DNA of 36,738 nucleotides from Verrucomicrobia bacterium 12-59-8 (GTDB taxonomy: Bacteria > Verrucomicrobiota > Verrucomicrobiae > Verrucomicrobiales > Verrucomicrobiaceae), in NCBI GenBank assembly GCA_002279765.1, contig NCCR01000078.1:1-36738 (forward strand), in the 5' to 3' direction. Made by a program: the position numbers and the translations under genes. Shown here one piece after another: positions 24,803 to 32,068 of this stretch (within the stretch, counting starts at the first letter, position 1; each line of letters opens with the position of its first letter). The notes below the pieces were generated by a model. The model worked only from the letters and a program-made list of their open reading frames with translations, searched no databases and was not told the origin of the DNA.

Positions 24803-25891
24803 ATCTTGAACCCAGCCCAACCATCGAAAATCCTCATAGCCATGTCCGGTGGCGTGGACAGCAGCGTGGCCGCCGCCGTGCTCGTTCGCGCTGGGCATGA
24901 CGTGTCCGGCGTGTACATGAAGAACTGGATCAACGAGGAGAACATCATCGGCGACTGCCCGTGGGAGCAGGACATCACCGATGCCGAAGCCGTCGCCAAA
25001 CAGCTCGGCATCCCGTTTCGTGTGGTCAATCTCATGACCGAATACCGCGAAAAGGTCGTGAAGTACCTGCTCGAAGGCTACCAGGCCGGCATCACCCCAA
25101 ATCCCGATGTGATGTGCAACCGCGAGATGAAATTCGGTGTCCTCTGGGACTGGGCGCAGGAGCACGGCTTCGATGCCATCGCCACCGGGCACTATGCACG
25201 CAAGGAGGACGGGCATATCTTGCGCGGCGCGGACCCGAACAAGGACCAGACCTACTTTCTCGCCATGATGCAGCAGCATCAGGTGCGCATCGCCCAGTTT
25301 CCCATCGGCCATCTGCTCAAGCCGGAATTGCGGGATCTCGCTCGTGAGTTCGGACTCTCGACGGCGGAGAAAAAGGACAGCCAAGGCATCTGCTTCATCG
25401 GGCAGGTGAAGATGGAGGATTTCCTGCGTGCCTTCGTGCCAGACCAGCCCGGCCCCATTGTGAATCTGGAAGGGAAGGTGGTCGGCGAGCATCGCGGCCT
25501 GCACCTTTACACCCTGGGCCAGCGCAAGGGTCACGGCGTGGCCAGCCCCATTCACAAGCAGGCCTACGTCGTCGTGGCCAAGAGGCCGCAGACCAACGAA
25601 CTCGTCGTCGCCATTGAGAATGCCGACACGCCGCTGCTCTGGGCACGCAAAGCCACGCTGCATTCCATCTCCAGCACCGACACACCTTTGCAGGATGAGC
25701 GCCTGCTGCAGGCCCAGCCCCGCTACCGCTGCCCGGCAGGAAATGCCACCTTCCGCCCGCTGGGCGATGGCCGTGCAGAACTCGAATACTCGGAGCCACA
25801 GCGTGCCCTCACGCCAGGACAGATCTGCGCCTTGTATGACGGTGACCGCCTGCTCGGTGGCGCGGTGTTTGAAACCATCCAGTACACATGA
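24800..25891 (+). CDS. mnmA: tRNA-specific 2-thiouridylase
   Basis: A 363-residue enzyme that adds sulfur to U34 of tRNA-Lys, -Glu and -Gln after adenylating it. The ATP-binding PP-loop is SGGVDSS at residues 16-22. The two catalytic cysteines are C106 ([12 protein letters not shown]) and C198 (SQGICFIG), both in family positions. [14 protein letters not shown] and GHYAR are typical. Length is normal. The N-terminus has no ATG: the frame opens with TTG at 24800, or TTG at 24806, before [18 protein letters not shown]; the first ATG (24842) would cut into the PP-loop strand. The start therefore lies inside or at the edge of the REP-like element, and no ribosome binding site is clear. Its stop overlaps the next start by four bases (ATGA). 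Confidence 0.95.
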   Translation: MILNPAQPSKILIAMSGGVDSSVAAAVLVRAGHDVSGVYMKNWINEENIIGDCPWEQDITDAEAVAKQLGIPFRVVNLMTEYREKVVKYLLEGYQAGITPNPDVMCNREMKFGVLWDWAQEHGFDAIATGHYARKEDGHILRGADPNKDQTYFLAMMQQHQVRIAQFPIGHLLKPELRDLAREFGLSTAEKKDSQGICFIGQVKMEDFLRAFVPDQPGPIVNLEGKVVGEHRGLHLYTLGQRKGHGVASPIHKQAYVVVAKRPQTNELVVAIENADTPLLWARKATLHSISSTDTPLQDERLLQAQPRYRCPAGNATFRPLGDGRAELEYSEPQRALTPGQICALYDGDRLLGGAVFETIQYT

Positions 25892-27054
25892 CCCCTTCCA
25901 TCCTCATTCTTGGGGGTGGTTGTTTCGGCCTCACAGCAGCAATCGAACTCCGCGCCCGTGGCTGGCAGGTCACGCTGATTGATCAAGGCCCGCTCCCGCA
26001 TCCCGACGCCGCCTCCACGGACATCAGCAAGGTGGTGCGCATGGACTACGCCACCGACGCGCAGCACACCGCCATGGGCGAGCTCAGCCTCCAGCGCTGG
26101 CGCGAGTGGAATGCGAAGTGGGGCGACGAATTGTATCACGAGTCAGGCTTCCTCGTCATGTCCCGAGAGCCCATGCAGCACGGCGGCTTTGAGCATGACA
26201 GCCGTTCCTTCCTCACGCAGCACGGCCACAGCCTGCGCCGCACCTCCGCTGAGATGCTGCGCGAACAGCACCCGGCCTGGAACCACAATCTCTACCGCGA
26301 TGGCTATCTTAATCCCGTCGGCGGCTGGGCCGAAAGTGGGCGGGTCATTGCCCGTCTCGCTGCCGAGGCACGCTCTGCCGGAATCACCCTCATCGAAAAC
26401 GTGCCGCACCCGCGCCCAATCTTTGAGGGCGCACGCTGCACCGGCATCACTTCCTCAGAGGGGCAAACCTGGCAGGCCGATGCTGTCCTCGTCGCCGCCG
26501 GTGCCTGGACGCCCACGCTGCTGCCACATCTCCAAGATGTCATGTGGGCCACCGCGCAGACCGTCTTCCACTTCCAGCCGCAGGACCCGCGCCCCTTTAC
26601 CCCGCCACAGTTTCCCGTCTGGGGCGCCGATATCGGGAAGACCGGCTGGTATGGCTTTCCCGCCAATGCTGAGGGCCTCGTCAAAGTGGCCAACCACGGC
26701 CCAGGCCGCCGAGTGAATGCCGCAGATCCGCGAACTTTGCCGACAGGGGAGGAGGAGCGCTACCGTGCCTTCCTCCGCGAGACCTTTCCCACCCTGGCCG
26801 CTGCCCCTCTGCACTCCACCCGCGTCTGCCTGTACTGCGACACCTTTGACGGAGCCTTCTGGATCGACCACGACCCCGGACATCCCGGTCTCATCATCGC
26901 CGCCGGGGATTCCGGCCACGCCTTCAAGTTCACCCCCGTTTTGGGTGAAATCATCGCGGACGTCGTTGAGCGAAAGCCGAGCCCATGGGCTCAGCGTTAC
27001 CGGTGGCGCGAAAAAACTGCCGCCAGTTCTGATGGGGCCCGAGCCTCGGAGTAG
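25888..27054 (+). CDS. FAD-dependent oxidoreductase, sarcosine / fructosyl-amino-acid oxidase-like
   Basis: A 388-residue flavoenzyme of the D-amino-acid-oxidase fold, monomeric sarcosine oxidase branch. The dinucleotide-binding motif ILGGGCFG is at residues 7-14 and the acidic strand end at D32. [13 protein letters not shown] is typical of sarcosine and fructosyl-amine oxidases. C314 in RVCLYCD aligns with the cysteine that binds FAD covalently in monomeric sarcosine oxidase (C315). K266 in [16 protein letters not shown] aligns with the oxygen-activating lysine (K265), and K347 in GHAFKFTP with the active-site lysine. It probably oxidises a secondary amine such as an N-methyl or glycated amino acid; the exact substrate is unknown. 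The start ATG overlaps the mnmA stop by four bases, so translation is coupled. Confidence 0.9.
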   Translation: MTPSILILGGGCFGLTAAIELRARGWQVTLIDQGPLPHPDAASTDISKVVRMDYATDAQHTAMGELSLQRWREWNAKWGDELYHESGFLVMSREPMQHGGFEHDSRSFLTQHGHSLRRTSAEMLREQHPAWNHNLYRDGYLNPVGGWAESGRVIARLAAEARSAGITLIENVPHPRPIFEGARCTGITSSEGQTWQADAVLVAAGAWTPTLLPHLQDVMWATAQTVFHFQPQDPRPFTPPQFPVWGADIGKTGWYGFPANAEGLVKVANHGPGRRVNAADPRTLPTGEEERYRAFLRETFPTLAAAPLHSTRVCLYCDTFDGAFWIDHDPGHPGLIIAAGDSGHAFKFTPVLGEIIADVVERKPSPWAQRYRWREKTAASSDGARASE

Positions 27055-27260
27055 GCCACCTTTCTCATGCCGCGCAGGGGTGGGAAGGTTGGCTTATAAC
27101 AGTGCGTAAATATCTATTTAGCAATAGTTAATAATCATTTATCACTGAATATTTATATAACCCTAGTTGGGCCATCGTGTCTCCAAGCAATCAAAGCGAA
27201 GACACAGAGAAACGAATTCAGCGTTTCAAAACGAAACGCCATTACGCAGCGAGAGTAGGG
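27055..27260. other. AT-rich convergent intergenic region
   Basis: 206 bases between two convergent genes. The stretch 27101-27165 is strikingly AT-rich against the GC-rich neighbourhood (AATATCTATTTAGC, TAATAATCATTTATC, AATATTTATATAAC). No gene is seen. A hairpin at 27221-27239 lies near the end of the minus-strand gene. Confidence 0.6.
27221..27239 (-). terminator. Possible terminator of the replication-like gene
   Basis: A perfect seven-base-pair hairpin, GCGTTTC-AAAAC-GAAACGC, 21 bases after the minus-strand stop codon. The downstream minus strand (TGAATTCGTTTCTC) is only moderately T-rich, so termination is uncertain. Confidence 0.35.
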
Positions 27261-28115
27261 TTAGAACAGCATGGGCTGATCATCGATATCAGCCGCCTTG
27301 CTGCGTCTTTTACGCGGTGCAGGCTCTTCAACTTGAGCAACGACAGGGACGTTTTCTGAGGGGGCTTCAGGAGCCGTAGTTGGGATCTCTTCCGGTAGAG
27401 TCTCAGGAACAGCGACGGCAACTTCTTCTTTGGGCACTTCAGGAGCAGGGACTGCGATCTCCTCAAGGGGGGCCTCATGGACCATTTCAGGTTCATCCAC
27501 AGCCACCTCATCAGGGGCCGCAGGTGCCGAGACCTCGGGCTCTTCCACCACGCTTTGAGACTCAACAACAACCTCAGCAGGCATCGTGATATTTTCCACG
27601 AACTCTGGCACAATGTTTGCCACATTTTCCTCACTGATAATCAAAGTAGAATCCACTTTAATTACTTCTTCAACAGGGTGAACAGGGGCGGCGCTTTTCT
27701 TGACTTTGGGTGCCTTCACAGGCTTTACCGCTAACGGCTCGTCCGTCACTTTTTCTGTCACGGCTGCTTTGCGCAATCTGTGTCTTGCCACCCGCTTCGC
27801 AGTCAGAGCTTTGTTCTGAGCCACGGGGCTGTTGTGACGTTTGAAGTTACGAAAGGAAAGTTTCTCATTCGTTTCAATGAGCCAGCCGGTTTTCTCCAGG
27901 GCTGCGGCGAAACCTTTGCCCCCCACGATCTTATCGATAAACTCTTTCGTAACGCCAAGATCGTTAGGGTCAATTCGGTTCAGCTCTGCCCAAGACCACA
28001 AGCGCACCAGCTTTCCCACGACTGCGTCATCATCCAGGCGCAACTGGGTGGCCAGACTACAAATCTCCGGCTTGTCCGGCGTGCAGATTTCAATTTTGAT
28101 CCAAGGGCGTCTCAT
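27261..28115 (-). CDS. Phage-replication-protein-like N-terminal domain with acidic tail and clamp-binding-type C-terminus
   Basis: A 284-residue product. Residues 1-115 (WIKIEICTPDKPEI, DDDAVVGKLVRLWSWAELN, VTKEFIDKIVGGKGFAAALE, LSFRNFKRHNS, KALTAKRVARHR) resemble, from memory, N-terminal domains of phage and prophage replication proteins that are winged-helix-like and precede primosome functions. Residues 120-145 are basic (KPVKAPKVKK). Residues 147-266 form a long low-complexity tail of Glu, Val, Pro and Ala, surely disordered. RKRRSK follows at 269-274. The protein ends DDQPMLF, which fits the QxxLF form of the beta-sliding-clamp-binding motif at the very C-terminus. No other phage gene is near. 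A DNA-replication or repair accessory role is inferred, not shown. A -35/-10 pair and a dyad lie just upstream. Confidence 0.7.
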   Translation of the reverse strand: MRRPWIKIEICTPDKPEICSLATQLRLDDDAVVGKLVRLWSWAELNRIDPNDLGVTKEFIDKIVGGKGFAAALEKTGWLIETNEKLSFRNFKRHNSPVAQNKALTAKRVARHRLRKAAVTEKVTDEPLAVKPVKAPKVKKSAAPVHPVEEVIKVDSTLIISEENVANIVPEFVENITMPAEVVVESQSVVEEPEVSAPAAPDEVAVDEPEMVHEAPLEEIAVPAPEVPKEEVAVAVPETLPEEIPTTAPEAPSENVPVVAQVEEPAPRKRRSKAADIDDQPMLF

Positions 28116-28121
28116 TCCCGC

Positions 28122-28150
28122 ATTTCAAAGGTAAACCGCGCTCAGGTCAA
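28122..28150 (-). promoter_or_regulatory. Candidate promoter, possibly leaderless, of the replication-like gene
   Basis: TTGACC (28150-28145) and TGAAAT (28127-28122) with a 17-base spacer. A start seven bases downstream of the -10 box would fall on the ATG at 28115, so the message may have no leader; indeed no ribosome binding site is seen. Confidence 0.4.
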
Positions 28151-28153
28151 GAA

Positions 28154-28168
28154 AACGTTATTAACGTT
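28154..28168. promoter_or_regulatory. Possible operator dyad
   Basis: AACGTT-ATT-AACGTT, two palindromic hexamers three bases apart, directly upstream of the -35 box above. The position suits an activator or an upstream-bound repressor. Confidence 0.35.
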
Positions 28169-28231
28169 ACATTGCTCTTTTGTGAACAACCTTGCCGCGT
28201 AAGGATTCACCTATGGAGAGGGCTTCCCAGC

Positions 28232-29155
28232 CTAGCATTCATTCTTGAGCTTGAGCTGAAGCTCCTGCATCAGCTCTTTCAGCAGGGGTAAATCTGGTTC
28301 GAGCTTGTGAGCCATTCTGAGCAACTCTTTGGCAGCGGCTGGATTCCCCAGATTATTTTTGATCTCGGCTCGCATGCAAATCAGATAGGCGTCATCGCCG
28401 ATCACTGCCATGACCTTTTCCATGGCATCATCCGCCGTCTGATAGTCTGAAGCGGCCAGCAATTTCGGTATGAGCAGCAGTTCAAGGGCATGGGGCGTGC
28501 CCGGCATCGGAGGTGGATTTTGCAAGGATTCGAAGTAGAGCTGCTCATACCGGGGATTTGCCATTTTCAACTTCCTGAGCGCCTGACCTCGTATAAAATA
28601 TACCAGCCTGTTACTTCGCAGGTGCTCGGGGGCCTGATCGCAAACCGTCAGGATATCCTCGTCTACCCCCTTGCTTTTGGCTTTGAGCAGCGAGGTCAGA
28701 TACTCGGCATCACTTTGCTTAAGATTCCAGTTTTCCAGCCATGTCGAAATGCCTTTCAAGTTTTGCGCGATCAATACAGGAGCCATAGTGCAGCGAAAAT
28801 CCTCCGTCCGGCAGCCTCCGTTGAAGTAGTTGTAGATGTCCGCGATTTTAAACTGATCGCCGTCTGGCTGCAGAAGCACGTCCCAGTAGGAATACAGTTG
28901 GTCCTCAAAGTGAACGCGCAAAGTGACCGCTGGAAAGCCTGCACGGGTGCAGACCCGCAGAAAGTGTGCCGGATAGCCGCAGGCCTGAGCAAGAAAGCCC
29001 CCGGCATTGTGAGTCACAGCAGACCTTATCGTACGGTCCAGCTTGCGACGCACTTCTTTGCCATCGATTCCTTCCAGAACGAGGCCCGCGATGGCATCAT
29101 AGTCATGCATCTGCGAAAGGTCTTCTCCCAGATCCTCACTGATTGTCGTCTTCAA
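28232..29155 (-). CDS. TPR-like protein of unknown function
   Basis: A 307-residue product. The open frame begins with TTG at 29155 (KTTISEDLGEDLSQ), overlapping the small membrane ORF by 20 bases; an ATG at 29110 (MHDYDAIAGLVLEG) is the alternative. The N-terminal half (about residues 15-150) is an unrecognised alpha/beta region, with VTLRVHFEDQLYSYWDVLLQ possibly a strand pair similar to SnoaL- or NTF2-like domains. The C-terminal half is helical and TPR-like (YLICMRAEIKNNLGNPAAAK, then ELLRMAHKLEPDLPLLKEL). There is no signal peptide and no catalytic motif. Its overlap with the membrane ORF suggests that the two work together at the membrane. Confidence 0.7.
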   Translation of the reverse strand: MKTTISEDLGEDLSQMHDYDAIAGLVLEGIDGKEVRRKLDRTIRSAVTHNAGGFLAQACGYPAHFLRVCTRAGFPAVTLRVHFEDQLYSYWDVLLQPDGDQFKIADIYNYFNGGCRTEDFRCTMAPVLIAQNLKGISTWLENWNLKQSDAEYLTSLLKAKSKGVDEDILTVCDQAPEHLRSNRLVYFIRGQALRKLKMANPRYEQLYFESLQNPPPMPGTPHALELLLIPKLLAASDYQTADDAMEKVMAVIGDDAYLICMRAEIKNNLGNPAAAKELLRMAHKLEPDLPLLKELMQELQLKLKNEC

Positions 29156-29270
29156 AAAACAAGCGATAGATCAAAACACCCGACAGTACCGCCAAGAAGA
29201 CCAGCACCCCGGCTCTGAAAAAGATCCCGACAGTTCGGCTGGTAGGCACTCCGGCTTTTTGGTCACTCAT
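29136..29270 (-). CDS. Small single-pass membrane protein (44 residues)
   Basis: ATG at 29270 and TGA at 29136-29138. The product starts MSDQKAGVPTSRTVG, has one strong membrane helix (about residues 16-38, with FFRAGVLVFLAVLSGVLIY) and ends RLFFEDDNQ. The arrangement of positive and then hydrophobic residues and the overlap with the downstream TPR-like gene support a real gene. No ribosome binding site is obvious and no family is recognised. Confidence 0.55.
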   Translation of the reverse strand: MSDQKAGVPTSRTVGIFFRAGVLVFLAVLSGVLIYRLFFEDDNQ

Positions 29271-29300
29271 TTCGAAAAAATGGAACCTGTGGGCAGGGAT

Positions 29301-29329
29301 GGCAACGGCGGAATCATGCCGCCGTTGCC
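29301..29329. other. Perfect 11-bp hairpin between VOC and small membrane genes
   Basis: GGCAACGGCGG and CCGCCGTTGCC separated by seven bases. It has no T tail on either strand, so it may be a factor-dependent stop or an RNA-stabilising element after the VOC gene. Confidence 0.4.
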
Positions 29330-29353
29330 TGCATTGTCTCGCTTGGCAACGTT

Positions 29354-29812
29354 CTACTTCGCTCCTCCGCTCATGAAGGCCTGCGCGCGCTTCATGAGTT
29401 CATCCGGCGGCACATCTTCGAGATGCTGGCTGAAGCTCCAGCGGTAGCCGAAGGGATCGCGGATCATGGCGGTGCGCTTGCCCCAGAACTGATCTCGTGA
29501 TGGCGTCAGAGGGGAGCCGCCTGCCGCAAGAGCGCGGGCGAAGGCTTGGTCACAGTCATCGACCTGGATCGTAAACACGCAGGGGGCCATCCCACCCTCC
29601 GGGATGGCGAAGGCGTGCCCCGGCGCAAACTCATCGGAGATGTTGATGTGCGTGGTGCCGATCATGAACTCGGCATGCGGCACGACGCCGGGGGCTGGAG
29701 AGAGGCGGTAAAGCTCCACGGCACCCAAGGCCCGGGTGTAGAAGTCGAGCGCATCGGCAGCGCTTTTGCAGGTGAGGGAGAAGGAGACGGTGGGTTCGTT
29801 GGTTTGGCTCAT
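29354..29812 (-). CDS. VOC-superfamily protein, PhnB/glyoxalase-like
   Basis: A 152-residue protein of two beta-alpha-beta-beta-beta modules. The ATG at 29812 (MSQTNEPTVSFSLTCKSA) is preferred to one 17 codons earlier. SAADALDFYTRALGAVELYR and FMIGTTHINISDE form the first module; CVFTIQVDDCDQAFARALAA and the family ending RDQFWGKRTAMIRDPFGYRW the second. Members are metal-dependent lyases, dioxygenases or resistance proteins, and many PhnB-like ones are uncharacterised. The WxKR-x-DPFG-x-xW pattern is typical of the PhnB branch. It follows the WYL regulator gene by 82 bases and is probably its target or cotranscribed. Confidence 0.9.
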   Translation of the reverse strand: MSQTNEPTVSFSLTCKSAADALDFYTRALGAVELYRLSPAPGVVPHAEFMIGTTHINISDEFAPGHAFAIPEGGMAPCVFTIQVDDCDQAFARALAAGGSPLTPSRDQFWGKRTAMIRDPFGYRWSFSQHLEDVPPDELMKRAQAFMSGGAK

Positions 29813-29894
29813 GGATGGTATTTCGGTGGGTTGTGAAGGCGGATCGCCATCTTTTGCGATCACGCCCCATCCATCGCACCGCCCCCTGACAGCC

Positions 29895-30872
29895 TTATGT
29901 CAGGGGTGTTTTCACCCGTGACGTTTTTTTCGGCTGATGGTGCTCCGCAGTGGCGAGGGCCAGCTCGGTCACCTTCATCCGCAGAACTTCGGGAGAGAGA
30001 ATCTCGGCATCGGTTCCCATGCTCAGCAGCCAGCGCACCACGTAGTCGAAGCCATCGGCGCGGAAGACAAAGCGGACGCGCACGTGGTTGCCCGTGGTTT
30101 CCTCCTCAATGATCGTGGGGCCCCAGAAGCGGCGGACGCTTTCGATGAGCCTGTCCGGGACTTCGATGACGGCGAATTCACTGCGCTCCGGCATCATGCA
30201 CTTCGCGATGTGCTGATTGAGATTGAAATCCGGGTGTGGTGGGATCGGCTCCGGCAGTGTCTCGCAGCGGACGATGCGATCCACGCGAAAATCCCGCATG
30301 TCTTTGCGCAATCGGCACCATGCGATGAGGTGCCAGTGATCGAGGTAAAAGACCAGCCCCAGCGGCTCCACTAGGCGCTCGGTGGGCTCGCCACGTGCGG
30401 CACCGAGATAGTTGAGCCGCAGCACACAGCCTTCGGCCATGGCGCGTTGGACGGTGCTCAATGGCACGCTGCCCTTGGTCGGGGGCCGGACTCCAATCAC
30501 CATGGTCTTGCGCAAACGGTCCACGCGGCCTTGCAAGCCTGCAGGCAGGACTGCCGTCACCTTGCCCATGGCAGAGCGGATCGCATCACGCATCGAGGCA
30601 TCGGTCATGCGCTCGACCAACAGCCCGCCCGTGACGAACGCAAAGGCTTCATCCGGCGAGAACATCACCGGCGGCAAGCAATAGCCATTCATCAGACTGT
30701 ACCCCACCCCCGGCTCCCCCACGAGTGGCACGCCTCCCTCACCAAGCGCCGCGAGATCACGGTAAACCGTGCGCTCGGTGATCTCGAAATGGTCGGCCAG
30801 CTGTGCAGCCGTAATGACCCGGCGCGATTGCAGCAGCATCACCATGGAGACGAGTCGATCCGTGCGGTTCAT
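29895..30872 (-). CDS. YafY-type transcriptional regulator with WYL domain
   Basis: A 325-residue DNA-binding regulator. An N-terminal winged helix-turn-helix (about residues 1-60; ITAAQLADHFEITERTVYRD then L) is followed by a linker and a WYL ligand-sensing domain (about 140-230; GEPTERLVEPLGLVFYLDHW, then HLIAWCRLRKDMRDFRVDRI), and a C-terminal WCX-type extension (about 235-310; VRVRFVFRADGFDYVVRWLLS). WYL regulators of this class usually control nearby genes, in stress or DNA-damage pathways. The start ATG overlaps the stop of the upstream gene by four bases, so translation is coupled. Confidence 0.93.
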   Translation of the reverse strand: MNRTDRLVSMVMLLQSRRVITAAQLADHFEITERTVYRDLAALGEGGVPLVGEPGVGYSLMNGYCLPPVMFSPDEAFAFVTGGLLVERMTDASMRDAIRSAMGKVTAVLPAGLQGRVDRLRKTMVIGVRPPTKGSVPLSTVQRAMAEGCVLRLNYLGAARGEPTERLVEPLGLVFYLDHWHLIAWCRLRKDMRDFRVDRIVRCETLPEPIPPHPDFNLNQHIAKCMMPERSEFAVIEVPDRLIESVRRFWGPTIIEEETTGNHVRVRFVFRADGFDYVVRWLLSMGTDAEILSPEVLRMKVTELALATAEHHQPKKTSRVKTPLT

Positions 30873-31426
30873 GCCTCGCCTCCCATGTTGGGATACTGTT
30901 CCGCAAAGGGCAGCCAGGTGTCGAGCTTCAATTTTGGCGCGTTTGAGCGAGTGATGTTCAGCGTCACCTGCAATTCCACCAAAGCGCTGTCCACCTTGCT
31001 CTTGCTGATCGCCCCTGAAGGCGACAAGGCCTTGCGCAATTCCGCCGTGGTTCGTGGCTCGCTGCGAATCAGCTCAAAGGCACGTCGAGCCAGCGCACTG
31101 CACTCGGACACCGGCCGATGCTGCGCCGGATAGTGGACTTGTCGCAGGTGCTCGATGCACATCAGCATCGCGAGTCCGCCGGGCAACTTGCCGTAGAAGA
31201 TCACATCGGGGAACTGCGCTGGCAGTTCATTCTTCCATGCCCAGACGGCCTCCACTTTCTCTCCCCATCCCGGTTTCCCTGGCTGTCTGCCGGGCAGGTC
31301 CACCACATCCCACAGACTGGGGAGGTCCGAGGTCTTCGAGCCAAAGATGAGGCATGTCTTCACTTTCAAGACGAACTCGAAGGCTTGCTCGAAGGTTTTG
31401 ATTTTGGCGGGGCGCTTGGGCTTCAT
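30869..31426 (-). CDS. Winged-helix-like protein, possibly AlkZ-related
   Basis: A 185-residue product (MKPKRPAKIKTFEQAFEF). The first half has CLIFGSKTSDLPSLWDVVDL and WGEKVEAVWAWKNELPAQFP. The second half has a predicted winged helix (ALARRAFELIRSEPRTTAEL then RKAL; SKSKVDSALVELQVTLNIT). The layout reminds me of small proteins related to the AlkZ/YcaQ DNA glycosylase fold, but without a recognised catalytic motif; this is a tentative reading. It is translationally coupled to the WYL regulator by an ATGA overlap and begins 25 bases after the Uma2 remnant. Confidence 0.6.
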   Translation of the reverse strand: MKPKRPAKIKTFEQAFEFVLKVKTCLIFGSKTSDLPSLWDVVDLPGRQPGKPGWGEKVEAVWAWKNELPAQFPDVIFYGKLPGGLAMLMCIEHLRQVHYPAQHRPVSECSALARRAFELIRSEPRTTAELRKALSPSGAISKSKVDSALVELQVTLNITRSNAPKLKLDTWLPFAEQYPNMGGEA

Positions 31427-31451
31427 GCCAGCGAGTATTCAAACGTCCGCC

Positions 31452-31999
31452 TCACGCCTCGGTGGTCACAATCTCCCGAAGCATCCGCAGGTTCTCTGCT
31501 TCATCAAAGATCGCCCGCACGGGAATCTCAAACCCGGCGATGGCATCGCTGCACAGCATTCCCTCGGTATGCCGCTCTGTCGGAGGATAGACCTCCCCCG
31601 CCAGACGGTAGAGTTCTACGCTATCGGTCACTGGGTCAATGATCCAGTACTCCGCCACGCCATGCAGCGCATAGTCTTGAAACTTGATGCCGCGATCCCG
31701 CCCTTCCGTGGACGGGGAAAGCACTTCCACGATGAGATCAGGAATGGGAAACCTCAGTGTGGGCTGACATAGGCGTCCATGATTCTGAACAGACGCTTCG
31801 TAGCGAGTAGATGCCGGTTCAGGGCTGGGGAATGCATGATCACCTCGCCCTGGATGAACTCCCATTTGTGTTCGGGAGTGATGTCCGCATAAAATTTCTC
31901 CCTCAGCTTTTGCTCGCGAACCAGAGTCTTACGTCCCTCCTCCAGCAGTTCAGGCAGGGCAGGGCTGTCCAGCAGGGATTGAAGGATCGAGGATTGCAT
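31452..31999 (-). pseudogene. Uma2-family (DUF820) restriction-endonuclease-like gene, frameshifted with internal loss
   Basis: The N-terminal part (ATG at 31999, MQSSILQSLLDSPALPELLE) reads EHKWEFIQGEVIMHSPALNR to RIMDAYVSPH and stops. The C-terminal part continues in another frame: QPTLRFPIPDLIVEVLSPST, EGRDRGIKFQDYALHGVAEY, and on to REIVTTEA. Both ends are typical of Uma2 proteins (PD-(D/E)xK-like fold), abundant in cyanobacteria and some PVC bacteria and of debated function. The middle between DAYVS and the PIPDLIVEVLSPST strand, which in the family carries the YEPDI-type catalytic aspartate, is missing, with the break near 31760-31775. What remains should be inactive. Both flanks are otherwise clean. 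Confidence 0.8.
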
Positions 32000-32068
32000 G
32001 TCAGGAGGATGAATCAGTTCACTATAACGTAAAGTTGCTTCGAAAACATTGCCTTTTTCTACCATCCT

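Noticed and set aside
27101..27165. AT-rich block as a replication origin
   Set aside because: No DnaA-box clusters, no dnaA/dnaN neighbours; position between convergent genes fits an ordinary AT-rich gap.
3419..32000. CCTCC-type sequence before several minus-strand starts (3421, 20036, 31999)
   Set aside because: It is the complement of a Shine-Dalgarno sequence and not a known initiation signal; other genes here lack it, so three cases are likely chance.
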